From NCBI RefSeq assembly GCF_900109885.1, contig NZ_FOBS01000011.1, forward strand, positions 1 through 64,000: 64,000 nt of DNA. The letters are read 5' to 3'. The notes under the pieces were generated by a model, which worked only from the letters and a program-made list of their open reading frames with translations, was not told where the DNA came from and ran no database searches. Origin of the DNA: Syntrophus gentianae (GTDB taxonomy: Bacteria; Desulfobacterota; Syntrophia; Syntrophales; Syntrophaceae). Shown here one piece after another: positions 1-9,484 of this stretch; position 1 is the first letter of the stretch; the number at the start of each line of letters is the position of its first letter. The translations under genes and the position numbers were made by a program.

Positions 1-161
1 GAAAGGGAGCGCACCAGGTTCTCAATATCGCCCTTGGCCTGTAGTTGTTCCATGCGGCCGACTGTGGCGATAACCCGCTGGATGGTTTTTTTGCCCTCAC
101 GTCGGTTTTCGACTATCTGGAGGTATTCGTATGGACCGGTTTTCTTGACTCTGGCAAACAT
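1..161 (-). CDS. IS1634-type transposase, N-terminal part (runs off window)
   Basis: The minus strand reads MFARVKKTGPYEYLQIVENR, then a basic stretch ending VIATVGRMEQLQ. This is the characteristic start of IS1634-type (IS4-related) DDE transposases, which cut and paste their own element. About 53 codons are visible; the DDE core lies beyond the left edge. The start codon is the ATG at 159-161. A well-formed promoter lies 27-55 bp upstream. The element stands just beyond the broken 3' end of the FHA phosphatase gene on the same strand, so it is the probable cause of that truncation. The far end of the element is not visible, so its length, inverted repeats and target duplication cannot be checked here. 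Confidence 0.75.
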   Translation of the reverse strand, partial: MFARVKKTGPYEYLQIVENRREGKKTIQRVIATVGRMEQLQAKGDIENLVRSL

Positions 162-187
162 GGGGAGACACCTTTCTTGACACCCCA

Positions 188-216
188 TGAATATGAAATA
201 TGCTCTGCTATGTCAA
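188..216 (-). promoter_or_regulatory. Sigma-70 type promoter of the IS transposase
   Basis: On the minus strand a perfect -35 box TTGACA (211-216) and a -10 box TATTCA (188-193) are separated by exactly 17 bp. The start codon of the transposase fragment lies about 27 bp downstream. The short leader carries GGGG and CCCC tracts that could pair just before the start codon. The call rests on sequence and spacing alone. Confidence 0.6.
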
Positions 217-230
217 GAATATTCAACCTA

Positions 231-1652
231 TCATTTGGCACCACATTTTTGAGATGGCCCCGATTTTTTCAAAGAGCGATACAGTGAATTCAGAAGGTTA
301 GAGATCCCAATGGGCACAAAAGCCCAATTAACTGTAAAAGAAAAGTCTAAAGGAACGATCTCCCCGGTGCAGCGGCAGAGCAACGGCTGGTTGTGCCCCG
401 CATTGGCATACCGGATCTGGTGATTGCGGGAATTGAGCGTCATCAGAAAACAGGTGATGAACCGTCCTTCACCCACCCGGCTGATGAGATCGGCATTGAT
501 CTTTTCCAGAAGCAGGGAGGGCTCGGAGAACTGCTGCGCCAGGGATCGCACCATAGCCTGCAGATTTGACATCAGCATGGCTGCGCCGATACCCTTGCCA
601 ACGACATCGGCAATCGTAATCACATAGGTGCCTCCAACGGCGAAGACATCGAAATAATCTCCCCCGATTTCGCGACAGGGATGGACGCGCACCGAAAGGT
701 CATATCCTGCGACCGTGGGCAGTTCCGCGGGGAAGAGATGCGCCTGAATGTCACTGGCGGCCACTAGCTCCGCATCTAGTCTCCGCTTTTCCCTGGCAAT
801 CTCTGAGAGTCGGACATTCGCGACCTTTTCTGCAATCATAGCAGAAAGGGTTGAAAAGAAGAGAAGGTCCACCTCGCCAAACTGGCGCTCGTGTCGAGTT
901 GTATCAAGGAAAAACACGCCAATCGTCGTTTCCCCGGCGCACAGCGGGGCGCATATTGCCGACCTGGCCTTCAGGCCATAAAGACTTTCGCTCATATCCG
1001 GACCGGCAAAGCCCGCCACATCCCGGAGAAGTTGTGCCTTGTTTTCCGTCATGGCCTTCCGGGCCATCGTCCTGCTTATGGCGAAGGGATCTGAGGAGGG
1101 GATGGTCGAGAAATAGGCGCAGGGGACCAGCTGACCGGCATCATTCAGGAGCATGATGGAAGCCCTTTCCGCACCTGTCTTCTCCACACAGAGGACCAGA
1201 ATCGAGTTCAGGAGTTCCTCCAGGGATCTGTCTCCCCCAATCTGGCGGGCGATGTCCGCCACGGTTTCCAGCAACTCCATAGGCGGTGTCGACCGCCCGG
1301 CAGGGGACGGCATGGAAAGGGTTTCCGAAGTGACATCCTCTTTTGCCGAGTTGACGCCCCGTTTTATCGAGGGCTCATAAATAATCCGGACAGTCCCGAC
1401 TCCGATGATGTCGCCACTGGAAAGGGTCGTCGATGATATCCGCGTACCGTTGACGGAGGTTCCATTGCGGCTCCCCAGATCCGAAAGGACAGGGTTGCCA
1501 TCGTCAAGGGTAAGCGTTGCATGCCTTCGAGAAACGGAAGGATCATCAATCCAGATCTCGTTATCGGGCAGCCGGCCGATTCGAATCTTCTGTTTCTCGC
1601 TGGAAACGAGCTGTTGTTCCCCTGTGGACCGTATCAAGAGAAATGACGACAC
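231..1652 (-). CDS. FHA-GAF-PP2C (RsbU/SpoIIE-type) phosphatase, C-terminus truncated
   Basis: Likely a signalling serine/threonine phosphatase of the RsbU/SpoIIE class. Residues about 20-95 form an FHA phosphothreonine-binding domain (RIGR, SRRHA, SDLGSRNGT). A GAF-like sensor follows at about 130-285, then a PP2C/SpoIIE domain from about 290 with EIGGDYFD and the metal-site segment IADVVGKGIGAAML. Homology continues through YANAGHNQPLL and then stops near EIVPL. The last 35-40 residues are unlike the family, which normally goes on with a PLG and LYTDG segment holding a further metal-binding aspartate. The gene ends beside the start of an IS1634-type element, so I infer that insertion or a linked deletion removed the end. 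It may be inactive. No partner anti-sigma genes are nearby. Confidence 0.8.
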   Translation of the reverse strand: MSSFLLIRSTGEQQLVSSEKQKIRIGRLPDNEIWIDDPSVSRRHATLTLDDGNPVLSDLGSRNGTSVNGTRISSTTLSSGDIIGVGTVRIIYEPSIKRGVNSAKEDVTSETLSMPSPAGRSTPPMELLETVADIARQIGGDRSLEELLNSILVLCVEKTGAERASIMLLNDAGQLVPCAYFSTIPSSDPFAISRTMARKAMTENKAQLLRDVAGFAGPDMSESLYGLKARSAICAPLCAGETTIGVFFLDTTRHERQFGEVDLLFFSTLSAMIAEKVANVRLSEIAREKRRLDAELVAASDIQAHLFPAELPTVAGYDLSVRVHPCREIGGDYFDVFAVGGTYVITIADVVGKGIGAAMLMSNLQAMVRSLAQQFSEPSLLLEKINADLISRVGEGRFITCFLMTLNSRNHQIRYANAGHNQPLLCRCTGEIVPLDFSFTVNWAFVPIGISNLLNSLYRSLKKSGPSQKCGAK

Positions 1653-1836
1653 GTCGGAACCCTCATCGTGGTTGGTTTATTGATGTATGTGGAAAACTTG
1701 TTTAGAAAGGAACTTGTTATTCGCGAAAAATTATAAGAACAAGAGCCATTTATGTCAATGCAAGAATGGACCCGGAATTAATATGGGTGGTCTGGAAAAA
1801 AAATAAAAGGGCCGGAGGGATGGCGGGAATTTCTTT

Positions 1837-2325
1837 TTATAAATCCTCTTTTCGCCTTTTAAGCATCTCCACGATAAGGAAAAAGGCTCCGATGGAGATG
1901 GCTGAATCGGCGATGTTGAAGGCGGGCCAGTGATAGGTTCCGATGTAGAGATCCAGAAAGTCGACGACTTCACCAAAGCGGAAACGATCCACGAGATTTC
2001 CCAGGGCGCCTGCAAGGACGAGGGCCAGGGGTATCAGAAGCCACAAATCGCCCACCTTGTTCTCGATGAGGTAGTAGAGGATCAGGCCGACGGCGATGAG
2101 GGTCACCAGAGAGAAGAACGTCCCCCGAAAAAGGGGGGACGCCTCTGAGAGAAACCCGAAAGCGGCTCCGGGATTCCGGATATAGGTGAGATTGAAGAAG
2201 CCGGAAATCACCGGAATCGATTCGTGAAGCTGGAAATGAGAAACCACATAAAGCTTGGTGACCTGATCCAGAAGCAGCACCAGTCCGGCCGTGCAAAGAA
2301 AAATAAGGATGTTTTTCTTCGTCAT
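1837..2325 (-). CDS. lspA: Lipoprotein signal peptidase (signal peptidase II)
   Basis: Inner-membrane aspartic protease that removes the signal peptide from prolipoproteins after lipid attachment to the +1 cysteine. The 162-residue protein has four hydrophobic segments. It shows the family blocks NLTYIRNPGAAFGF (about 45-58), GNLVDRFRFGEVVDFL (about 109-124) and FNIADSAIS (about 137-145); the catalytic aspartates are those in LVDR and IADS. I start at the ATG two bases after the ileS stop because GAAGG lies seven bases before it; an upstream in-frame ATG would overlap ileS. The ileS-lspA order is common in bacteria and implies co-transcription. Lipobox proteins at 47.4 kb and 55.0 kb are plausible substrates. 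Confidence 0.95.
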   Translation of the reverse strand: MTKKNILIFLCTAGLVLLLDQVTKLYVVSHFQLHESIPVISGFFNLTYIRNPGAAFGFLSEASPLFRGTFFSLVTLIAVGLILYYLIENKVGDLWLLIPLALVLAGALGNLVDRFRFGEVVDFLDLYIGTYHWPAFNIADSAISIGAFFLIVEMLKRRKEDL

Positions 2326-2327
2326 GA

Positions 2328-5129
2328 TCAGGCCTTCAGGTTCGTGAGGCAACGGTCGCAGACCTCTGGATGTTCCGGATCCATGCCCACGGATTCACTG
2401 TACATCCAGCAACGGTTGCATTTGAAGCCTTTGGCTCGGGTCACACCGATCATCAGCCCTTCGAAATCCGTTCCCGGACAGGGATTCGGCTCCGCAATCT
2501 CCGCTATAGGGACGATTCGCATCTGGGATACGATCAGAAGACTCCGCAATTCCTCCAGATGCTCTTCCAGGAAGGCCTTCAGATTTTCCGGAGGGGCAAG
2601 TTCGATAAAGGCATCAAGGGAGTGGCCGATGACCTTGTTTTTCCTCGCGATCTCGATCACCTTGGAAATTTCGCTTTTCAAGCTGATCAATCTGGCCCAC
2701 GTATCGGCCAGATTGGAATCCATGGAGGCCGCGTCAACTTCGGGGAACTGGGCCAGATGAACGCTTTCGGCCTTGCCTTCATAGGCGGGGAGCGCTGCCC
2801 AGATCTCTTCCGCGGTAAAGGTGAGAATCGGGGCCAGAAGCCGGGTCAGAGCGCTGGTAATAGCAAACATTGCCGTCTGTGCCGACCGTCGCTGCCGGGA
2901 ATCAGTCTTGGACGTATAAAGGCGGTCTTTGAGGACATCGAGATAAAGGGAGCTTAAATCGACGGTGCAGAAATTATAAAGGGAGGAGAAAACCCCGTGG
3001 AACTGGAAGTTCTCGTAAGCCGTTCTTACTTTCTGGATCAGTTCCTGGAGCCGGTGCAGTGCCCAGCGATCCATCGGTTCCATCTCCGAATAGGGGAGGG
3101 AATTTGAGGCGACATCAAAATCATAGAGGTTACCCAGGATAAAGCGGCTGGTGTTGCGGATCCGGCGATAGGCCTCAACCAGGCGTTTGAGGATTTCGTC
3201 TGAAATCCTGATATCGTCCGTATAATCCGCTGACGCCACCCAGAGGCGGAGGATTTCTGCGCCATAGGCATCAATGACCTGCTGGGATTCGATGACGTTG
3301 CCCACGGATTTGGACATCTTTTTGCCTTCTCCGTCTACGACGAAGCCGTGCGTCAGGACATTGCGATAAGGGGCGCGGCTGCGTGTTCCCACAGACTCCA
3401 GCAGCGAGGAATGAAACCAGCCCCGGTGCTGGTCGCTGCCTTCCAGGTACATGTCCGAAGGCGAGCGGAGGTTGGGCCATTGCTCCAGGACTGCGGCATG
3501 GCTGACCCCGGAATCAAACCAGACATCGAGGATATTTGTTTCCTTCCGGAATTCCTTGCCTTGACATTCCGGACAGACAATCCCGGGGGGCAGAAGATCC
3601 GCAGCCTCCCGTTCAAACCAGACATCTGCGCCGAATTTCCGGACGAGACCCACCAGATGATTCATGATCTCCGAATTCATCAGATGGGCGCCGCAGGATT
3701 CGCAGTAAAACATGGTGATCGGAACGCCCCACAGGCGCTGCCGAGAGATACACCAGTCCGGGCGGTTCTCAATCATTCCGTAAATCCTGTCCCGTCCCCA
3801 GGAAGGAATCCAACGCACGCTTTCCACCGCTTCCAGGGCCTTTTTCCTCAGATCATTCTTTTCCATGGAGATGAACCACTGCTCCGTGGAGCGGAAAATG
3901 ATCGGATTCTTACACCGCCAGCAGTGGGGATAGGAATGCTCAATATCCACGAGCCCCAGCAGGGCGCCGACTTCCTTTAGCTTCCGGTTGACGCTGTCGT
4001 TGGCGTCAAAGACGAACTCGCCTGCAAAATCGGCTACATCGGGGGTAAAGCGCCCGTCGGCATCGACGGGGGCGTAGTTGTCCAAGCCATATTTCATTCC
4101 GATTTCGTAGTCCTCCTGCCCGTGGCCCGGGGCGATATGGACACAGCCCGTTCCGGCATCTAAAGTGACAAAGGGAGCCAGAATGACGAGGCTTTCCCGG
4201 TCAATCAAAGGGTGACGGGCTTTTTGACCTTCCAGGACCGCTCCGGGAAATTCATCCAGAATCTCGTAAGACTTCCCGCGGTAACCGAAGGCGTCGATGC
4301 AGTAATCCAGCATCTCCTTGGCAAAGATCAGGACATCTTCTTCAAACTTGACCGCCACGTATTCAAATTCTTCGTGGAGGGCAATGGCCAGATTCGCAGG
4401 GATCGTCCAGGGAGTTGTCGTCCAGATGACGATGCTGACCTTCTGTCCGGTCAGTTTGGGCCGCACCGCCGCGATATCTGAGATCATGGGGAACTTTACA
4501 TAGATGGAAGGCGTGGTATGATCGGCATACTCAACTTCCGCCTCAGCCAGGGCCGTTTTACAGGAGGCGCACCAGTACACGGGTTTCTTTCCCTTATAAA
4601 CCGCTCCGTTCAGATAGAGCTTCCCGAACTCCTCGACCGTCGTCGCCTCATAGTCGTAGCTCATGGTCAGATAGGGGTGGTCCCATTCCCCGAAAACCCC
4701 AAGACGAACGAACTGCTCCCGTTGAATCCCCACGTATTTGTCGGCATAGACCCGGCAGAGACGCCTCTTTTCCGTCTGGGACAACTCCGCCTTCTTCTCT
4801 CCAAGCTCCTTGTCCACCTGGTGTTCGATGGGTAGGCCATGGCAATCCCATCCCGGAACATAAACACAGTCAAAGCCGATCATGGTCTTGGATTTGATGA
4901 CGATATCCTTGATAATCTTGTTGAGGGCCGTCCCGAGGTGGATGTTGCCGTTCGCGTAGGGAGGTCCATCGTGAAGGATATAGGATTCATGACCCTGGGA
5001 GGCCTCGCGGATACGGTCGTAGATGCGGATTTCGTCCCATTTTTTCAGTTGTTCAGGTTCCTTCTTGGCCAGATTCGCCTTCATGGGGAAATCGGTCTTG
5101 GGTAGATTCAGGCTGTCTTTATAATCCAT
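2328..5129 (-). CDS. ileS: Isoleucine-tRNA ligase
   Basis: Class I aminoacyl-tRNA synthetase that charges tRNA-Ile in the cytoplasm. The length of 933 residues is typical of the bacterial enzyme. Visible features are the HIGH-type motif GNIHLGTALNK near residue 60, WTTTPWTIPANLA of the CP1 editing domain, GKKMSKSVGN near 600, and a C-terminal zinc finger with CNRC and CDRC. The start ATG is preceded by GAGGAG at seven bases. lspA follows after two bases. The gene lies downstream of nadB on the same strand with a 307-bp gap that may hold its own control region. Confidence 0.97.
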   Translation of the reverse strand: MDYKDSLNLPKTDFPMKANLAKKEPEQLKKWDEIRIYDRIREASQGHESYILHDGPPYANGNIHLGTALNKIIKDIVIKSKTMIGFDCVYVPGWDCHGLPIEHQVDKELGEKKAELSQTEKRRLCRVYADKYVGIQREQFVRLGVFGEWDHPYLTMSYDYEATTVEEFGKLYLNGAVYKGKKPVYWCASCKTALAEAEVEYADHTTPSIYVKFPMISDIAAVRPKLTGQKVSIVIWTTTPWTIPANLAIALHEEFEYVAVKFEEDVLIFAKEMLDYCIDAFGYRGKSYEILDEFPGAVLEGQKARHPLIDRESLVILAPFVTLDAGTGCVHIAPGHGQEDYEIGMKYGLDNYAPVDADGRFTPDVADFAGEFVFDANDSVNRKLKEVGALLGLVDIEHSYPHCWRCKNPIIFRSTEQWFISMEKNDLRKKALEAVESVRWIPSWGRDRIYGMIENRPDWCISRQRLWGVPITMFYCESCGAHLMNSEIMNHLVGLVRKFGADVWFEREAADLLPPGIVCPECQGKEFRKETNILDVWFDSGVSHAAVLEQWPNLRSPSDMYLEGSDQHRGWFHSSLLESVGTRSRAPYRNVLTHGFVVDGEGKKMSKSVGNVIESQQVIDAYGAEILRLWVASADYTDDIRISDEILKRLVEAYRRIRNTSRFILGNLYDFDVASNSLPYSEMEPMDRWALHRLQELIQKVRTAYENFQFHGVFSSLYNFCTVDLSSLYLDVLKDRLYTSKTDSRQRRSAQTAMFAITSALTRLLAPILTFTAEEIWAALPAYEGKAESVHLAQFPEVDAASMDSNLADTWARLISLKSEISKVIEIARKNKVIGHSLDAFIELAPPENLKAFLEEHLEELRSLLIVSQMRIVPIAEIAEPNPCPGTDFEGLMIGVTRAKGFKCNRCWMYSESVGMDPEHPEVCDRCLTNLKA

Positions 5130-5436
5130 GGGTTGCTCCTCGAATATTGGTCAAAGAGATTTTTAAAAAAATCCTCCGGCTGAGTTTGATGGCTCAGGAG
5201 AAAGGAAGCAGAAACTGTTAAGCGGCAAGGCCGGGGAAAAACAGAAGGCCCGTATTTCGGCGTGGATGGCTTTCGCTTCCCTTTGATTGCAACAATGTTG
5301 CCTATCACAGAAGACCCTGATTTTCAAGTCAAAGTAAATCGGACCATCCTTTAAAGAGGGCGAGAGCGTTGACGGATTTGCTCTCGGAGTTGCAGGGGAA
5401 AAACAGCCCCAGATGAGATCAGATGAGATCAGACTT
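5130..5436 (-). other. Non-coding gap between nadB and ileS
   Basis: No convincing gene is seen on either strand in these 307 bp. It holds a perfect 7-bp inverted repeat, CGAGAGC at 5361-5367 and GCTCTCG at 5380-5386, and a GGGG/CCCC pair around a T-rich loop near 5392-5409. It also holds a tandem copy of AGATGAGATC at 5411-5430. These could form the nadB 3' end or an ileS leader. I do not recognise a known riboswitch or a T-box here. Confidence 0.5.
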
Positions 5437-7050
5437 TCAAACAACCCTTTTTGAGACGATTGTATCCCTCTGCCAGTCTGCTTCATTCCTCTCCGGGTAA
5501 TCGATATTGTAATGCAACCCCCTGCTTTCCTTCCTGAGCTTGGCGCACTGGACGATCAGTTTGGCTGCGGTCGTGATATTGCGAAGTTCAATGAGGTCTT
5601 TTGTAATAAAGAATTGCTGATAGTATTCGTCGATTTCCCGGCTGATCATATCGATACGCCTTTCAGCCCGTTCCAAACGTTTGTTGGAACGGACGATGCC
5701 GACATAATTCCACATGCACCGTCGGATTTCATCCCAGTTGTGCGAGACAACGACCGATTCGTCGCTTTCATTGGCCTTCTGCTGACCCCAGGGAGGGATG
5801 GCAAGGGAAACTCCCCTGTGCTGAGAAAACCGTTCGGAGATCCTGACAAAGGCCCGGTGGGCATAGACGACGGCTTCGAGGAGGGAGTTGCTGGCCAGCC
5901 GATTGGCTCCGTGAAGACCCGTGCAGGATACCTCCCCCAGGGCGAAAAGCCCGTCGATGTTCGTTTCACCGTAATGATTGACCACGACACCGCCACAGAG
6001 ATAGTGGGCTGCGGGAACAACGGGAATGGCTTCCCGGGTCATATCGATGCCGAATTCAAGGCATTTGTGGTAAATATTGGGAAAGCGGTCGAGAATAAAC
6101 GCCTGATCTCGATGGGAAATGTCAAGAAGGACATAATCTTCGCCTGATTTCTTCAGCTCGTAGTCAATGGCTTTGGCGACCACATCCCGGGGCGCCAGGC
6201 TTTTCATGGGATGGTATCTGTCCATGAACGGTTCGCCGTTTTTCAGCTTCAGGATGCCACCTTCCCCTCGGACAGCTTCACTGATCAGAAAAAATTTGGC
6301 TTCAGGATGATAGAGACAGGTGGGGTGAAACTGGATGAACTCCATGTTTGAGATTAGGGCGCCCGCCCGGTAAGCCATGGCGACGCCGTCTGCCGTTGCA
6401 ATGTCCGGATTGGTTGTAATGAGATAAACCTTGCCCGCGCCCCCTGTTGCCAGAATGACAAAGTCGGCAAGAAAGGTGTGAACCTCATTGGAAAGGATAT
6501 CGAGTACGTAAGCGCCGAGGCAGCGGTCCGGAGGACCCTTTTCCTCATCTGTCAGGGAAGACATCATGATCAGATCGACAGCCAGATGATTCTCATAGAC
6601 GGAAATTTTGGGGTTGGAGCCGGTCTTATCGTTCAGGGCGCGTTCAATTTCACTACCCGTCAGATCCTTGGCGTGAAGCACCCTCCGCATCGAATGGCCA
6701 CCCTCACGGCCCAGGTCGTAAACCGTAGAAGAGCCTGACTGCGACTTCGTGAATTCGACACCCCAGTCAACGAGTTCTTTGATCCTTTCAGGGGCTTCCG
6801 TAACAACGAATTTGACGACCTCGTCCTTACAGAGCCCGGCCCCGCAAAGCATCGTATCGCGGATATGATATTCGAACCGATCCGCCGAATCCGAAACAGC
6901 GGCAATGCCGCCTTGGGCGTAATTGGTGTTGGCTTCAGATTTTTCTTTTTTGGTGACAATAGCCACCGTACCCAACTCGGCGGCCTTGATGGCGAAACTG
7001 AGGCCGGCGATGCCGCTGCCCAGAACCAAAAAATCCGTTTTAATTTCCAT
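5437..7050 (-). CDS. nadB: L-aspartate oxidase
   Basis: FAD enzyme that oxidises L-aspartate to iminoaspartate, the first step of de novo NAD synthesis. In anaerobes fumarate replaces oxygen as electron acceptor. The N-terminus LVLGSGIAGLSFAIKAAELG is the FAD-binding Rossmann motif. Residues NTNYAQGGIAAV, SNMEFIQFHPT, APRDVV with the catalytic arginine, and HGANRLASNSLLE are family signatures. The length of 537 residues is normal. nadA and nadC are not in this window; the only other NAD gene is nadK at 52 kb. tsaD is transcribed divergently 107 bp away. Confidence 0.95.
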   Translation of the reverse strand: MEIKTDFLVLGSGIAGLSFAIKAAELGTVAIVTKKEKSEANTNYAQGGIAAVSDSADRFEYHIRDTMLCGAGLCKDEVVKFVVTEAPERIKELVDWGVEFTKSQSGSSTVYDLGREGGHSMRRVLHAKDLTGSEIERALNDKTGSNPKISVYENHLAVDLIMMSSLTDEEKGPPDRCLGAYVLDILSNEVHTFLADFVILATGGAGKVYLITTNPDIATADGVAMAYRAGALISNMEFIQFHPTCLYHPEAKFFLISEAVRGEGGILKLKNGEPFMDRYHPMKSLAPRDVVAKAIDYELKKSGEDYVLLDISHRDQAFILDRFPNIYHKCLEFGIDMTREAIPVVPAAHYLCGGVVVNHYGETNIDGLFALGEVSCTGLHGANRLASNSLLEAVVYAHRAFVRISERFSQHRGVSLAIPPWGQQKANESDESVVVSHNWDEIRRCMWNYVGIVRSNKRLERAERRIDMISREIDEYYQQFFITKDLIELRNITTAAKLIVQCAKLRKESRGLHYNIDYPERNEADWQRDTIVSKRVV

Positions 7051-7157
7051 AGGGAAGATTTTCTTTCAGAGAATAGGTATGAAGAAAAGTTTATTTACAA
7101 ACACTTATTTTTTCTATATAACCATCCCCAGTTTTTGTACAAGGAAATATTTCGAAT

Positions 7158-8174
7158 ATGATCGTTTTAGGTATTGAATCATCCTGCGATGAAACAGCAG
7201 CCGCAGTCGTTCGTGATGGCAGGATCCTGCTTTCCAATGTCATTGCCTCTCAGATAAAAGACCATTCAAAGTACGGCGGCGTGGTGCCAGAAATCGCGTC
7301 GCGAAAGCACATGGAAGCCATTGTTCCGGTTATTCTACAGGCCCTTGATGATGCCGGAATGGAATTGTCGGATATCGAGGGGATCGCCGTAACAAGAGGT
7401 CCGGGACTCGTCGGATCTCTCCTTGTTGGTCTTTCCGTTGCCAAAGCCCTGGCCTTTTCCCGGAGACTTCCCTGGGTGGGAGTAAATCACCTGGAAGCCC
7501 ATATCGCCTCGGTCTTCCTTAATGAAAAAGCGCCGGTCTTCCCCTTTGTGGCCCTTGTGGTATCGGGGGGACACACCAACATTTATTATGTGGAAAATTT
7601 CGGAGTCTTCACCCTTCTGGGGCAAACGAGGGACGACGCAGCCGGTGAGGCTTTTGACAAGGCGGCTAAGCTCCTGGACATCGGATACCCGGGAGGCATG
7701 ATTATTGATAACCTGGCAAAGGAAGGAAACCGGAATTTACTGCCTTTTCCCAGGGCCATGCGGGATAGCCTCGATTTCAGCTTCAGCGGAGTCAAAACGT
7801 CTCTTCTGGTGCATGTAAAAAAACATGGGAAGCCCTCATCACGCCAGGATCTAGCTCATCTGGCGGCAGGATATCAGGAAGCCATTGTTGATGTTTTGGT
7901 CGAGAAGACGCTGAAGGCCGCTGAATTGAAATCCGCCACGCAGGTTGTTGTTTGCGGTGGGGTGGCCTCCAACAGCCGCTTGAGGGAGCATTTTGCAGAG
8001 AGAAGCGCGGAAGACGGAATCGATCTTTTTATTCCCCCTCCCGTACTTTGTACCGATAATGCCGCCATGGTTGCCGTTGTGGGTGAAAATCTATTGAGCA
8101 GGGGAAAAATCGATGAGTTCAGTCTCAATGCCGTATCGAGATGGCCGCTCGACTTACCCCTTTCGGTCGAGTAA
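7158..8174 (+). CDS. tsaD: tRNA N6-adenosine threonylcarbamoyltransferase
   Basis: Transfers the threonylcarbamoyl group to A37 of ANN-decoding tRNAs, working with TsaB and TsaE, with TsaC making the intermediate. The ASKHA-fold protein starts MIVLGIESSCDETAAAVV. It shows the metal-binding HLEAH near residue 111 and VSGGHTNIY near 137, plus VVCGGVASNSRLR toward the end. The 338-residue length fits the family. AAGGA lies about ten bases before the ATG. It is the first gene of a plus-strand run with the DUF2062 gene three bases after its stop, then rsmA, so an RNA-modification operon is likely. Confidence 0.96.
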   Translation: MIVLGIESSCDETAAAVVRDGRILLSNVIASQIKDHSKYGGVVPEIASRKHMEAIVPVILQALDDAGMELSDIEGIAVTRGPGLVGSLLVGLSVAKALAFSRRLPWVGVNHLEAHIASVFLNEKAPVFPFVALVVSGGHTNIYYVENFGVFTLLGQTRDDAAGEAFDKAAKLLDIGYPGGMIIDNLAKEGNRNLLPFPRAMRDSLDFSFSGVKTSLLVHVKKHGKPSSRQDLAHLAAGYQEAIVDVLVEKTLKAAELKSATQVVVCGGVASNSRLREHFAERSAEDGIDLFIPPPVLCTDNAAMVAVVGENLLSRGKIDEFSLNAVSRWPLDLPLSVE

Positions 8175-8177
8175 AGC

Positions 8178-8651
8178 ATGACCATACGACAAAGGATGCA
8201 AAATTTTTATCAGCAGTTTCTCAGTCTCAAAGGGGATCCGACCTCCATTGCCTGTGGCATGGCCATGGGGGTATTTGTCGGCATTACGCCGACAATTCCT
8301 TTTCACACTCTCATGGTTGTGGTTTTCGGTTTTTTATTCAAAATAAATCTGACCTCCGCTTATCTCGGATCCTGGCTGGTGTGCAATCCATTCACCATCC
8401 CGCTGCTTTATCTCGGCGAGTATCAGATCGGTCGATATATCCTCGGGCGAGGCGAATCGGAGCTCGTCATAAGAGAATATTCGTTTTCCGCTCTCCTCCA
8501 GCTGGGTTGGGATGTGTGCGCACCTCTGCTCATAGGCGGGTTTGTCCTGGCCGTCCTGGTTACCGTGCCGGCTTACTTCCTCTCTTACCGCTTCATCTCC
8601 GCAGTTCGGAAGAACGAATCCCATGAGATCTGTTCGGCAGATACTCCGTGA
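8178..8651 (+). CDS. DUF2062 integral membrane protein
   Basis: Small membrane protein of the DUF2062 family, whose molecular role is not established. The diagnostic segment is the glycine- and proline-rich GDPTSIACGMAMGVFVGITP near residues 18-40. It is followed by hydrophobic helices and the GSWLVCNPFTIPLLY block, and a last helix at about 115-140. It begins three bases after tsaD and overlaps the start of rsmA by 29 bp in another frame, so the three genes are probably translated from one message. Nothing in the sequence suggests enzymatic residues. Confidence 0.85.
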   Translation: MTIRQRMQNFYQQFLSLKGDPTSIACGMAMGVFVGITPTIPFHTLMVVVFGFLFKINLTSAYLGSWLVCNPFTIPLLYLGEYQIGRYILGRGESELVIREYSFSALLQLGWDVCAPLLIGGFVLAVLVTVPAYFLSYRFISAVRKNESHEICSADTP

Positions 8652-9465
8652 TTTCGATATTCGGCCGGAGAAGCGGCTGGGGCAGTCGTTCCTTGTCGAT
8701 CTCTCCGTCATGGAAAAAATCGTAGACATCGCCGATATCAGGAGAGAAGAAACCGTTGTGGAGATCGGCTCCGGGTTGGGGATCATGACCGCCATGATCG
8801 CCGACAGGGCAGGGCAAGTGACTGCCGTGGAAGTTGATAGGAAACTGATTCCCATCCTCAGGGAACGGCTTGAAGGCCACGGCAATGTCGAATTGATCCA
8901 GAAAGACATCCTCGAATACGACTTCCTGCCGAAAAAGGGAGAAAGCCCGGATCAGAAAGTCAAGATTGTGGGCAATATCCCTTACAGCATTTCTTCGCCA
9001 ATCCTCTTTCACATTCTTGAAAATAGAAAAAAAATCTCGGCAGCCGTGCTGATGATGCAAAAGGAAGTGGCTGACCGCCTCTGCGCCGTTCCCGGAACGA
9101 AGGCCTATGGAATTCCATCTGTCCTTTTTGGACTTCATACCCGGATTTCACGGGAACTCACCGTGGCACCGGAATGTTTTTACCCGAAACCTCAGGTAAC
9201 CTCTTCCGTCGTAAAAATCTCAATTTTTGAAGAACCGCCTTTCCCTGTCCTGGATCAAAGCCTGTTTACTCTTCTGGTTAAAACAGCTTTTGCAAAACGC
9301 CGTAAGACTCTGTTCAACAATCTCAAAAGCAGGGATTGGCAGGGTCATGATTACAAGAATCTCCAGCATCTTCTGGAAAAGTTGGGGATAGGTGAAATGA
9401 GAAGGGCTGAAGAACTGTCAATTCAACAATTTGCAGAGCTGAGCAATGCCCTTTCGGAGATATGA
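8623..9465 (+). CDS. rsmA: 16S rRNA (adenine1518/1519-N6)-dimethyltransferase
   Basis: SAM-dependent enzyme (KsgA) that dimethylates two adjacent adenosines in the 3' terminal helix of 16S rRNA during 30S assembly. The 280-residue protein has the opening FDIRPEKRLGQSFL, SAM motif I EIGSGLGIMTAMI, and the catalytic motif IV NIPYSISSP. The C-terminal block has FYPKPQVTSSVV and KTAFAKRRKTL. I place the start at the ATG inside the end of the DUF2062 gene because the protein then begins like other KsgA proteins; the longer open frame has a non-homologous leader. Confidence 0.95.
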   Translation: MRSVRQILRDFDIRPEKRLGQSFLVDLSVMEKIVDIADIRREETVVEIGSGLGIMTAMIADRAGQVTAVEVDRKLIPILRERLEGHGNVELIQKDILEYDFLPKKGESPDQKVKIVGNIPYSISSPILFHILENRKKISAAVLMMQKEVADRLCAVPGTKAYGIPSVLFGLHTRISRELTVAPECFYPKPQVTSSVVKISIFEEPPFPVLDQSLFTLLVKTAFAKRRKTLFNNLKSRDWQGHDYKNLQHLLEKLGIGEMRRAEELSIQQFAELSNALSEI

Positions 9466-9484
9466 AATAAAGAAATAAATATTC

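Noticed and set aside
5411-5430. Tandem AGATGAGATC pair before ileS
   Set aside because: Only two copies; this is not enough for a repeat array or an operator claim.
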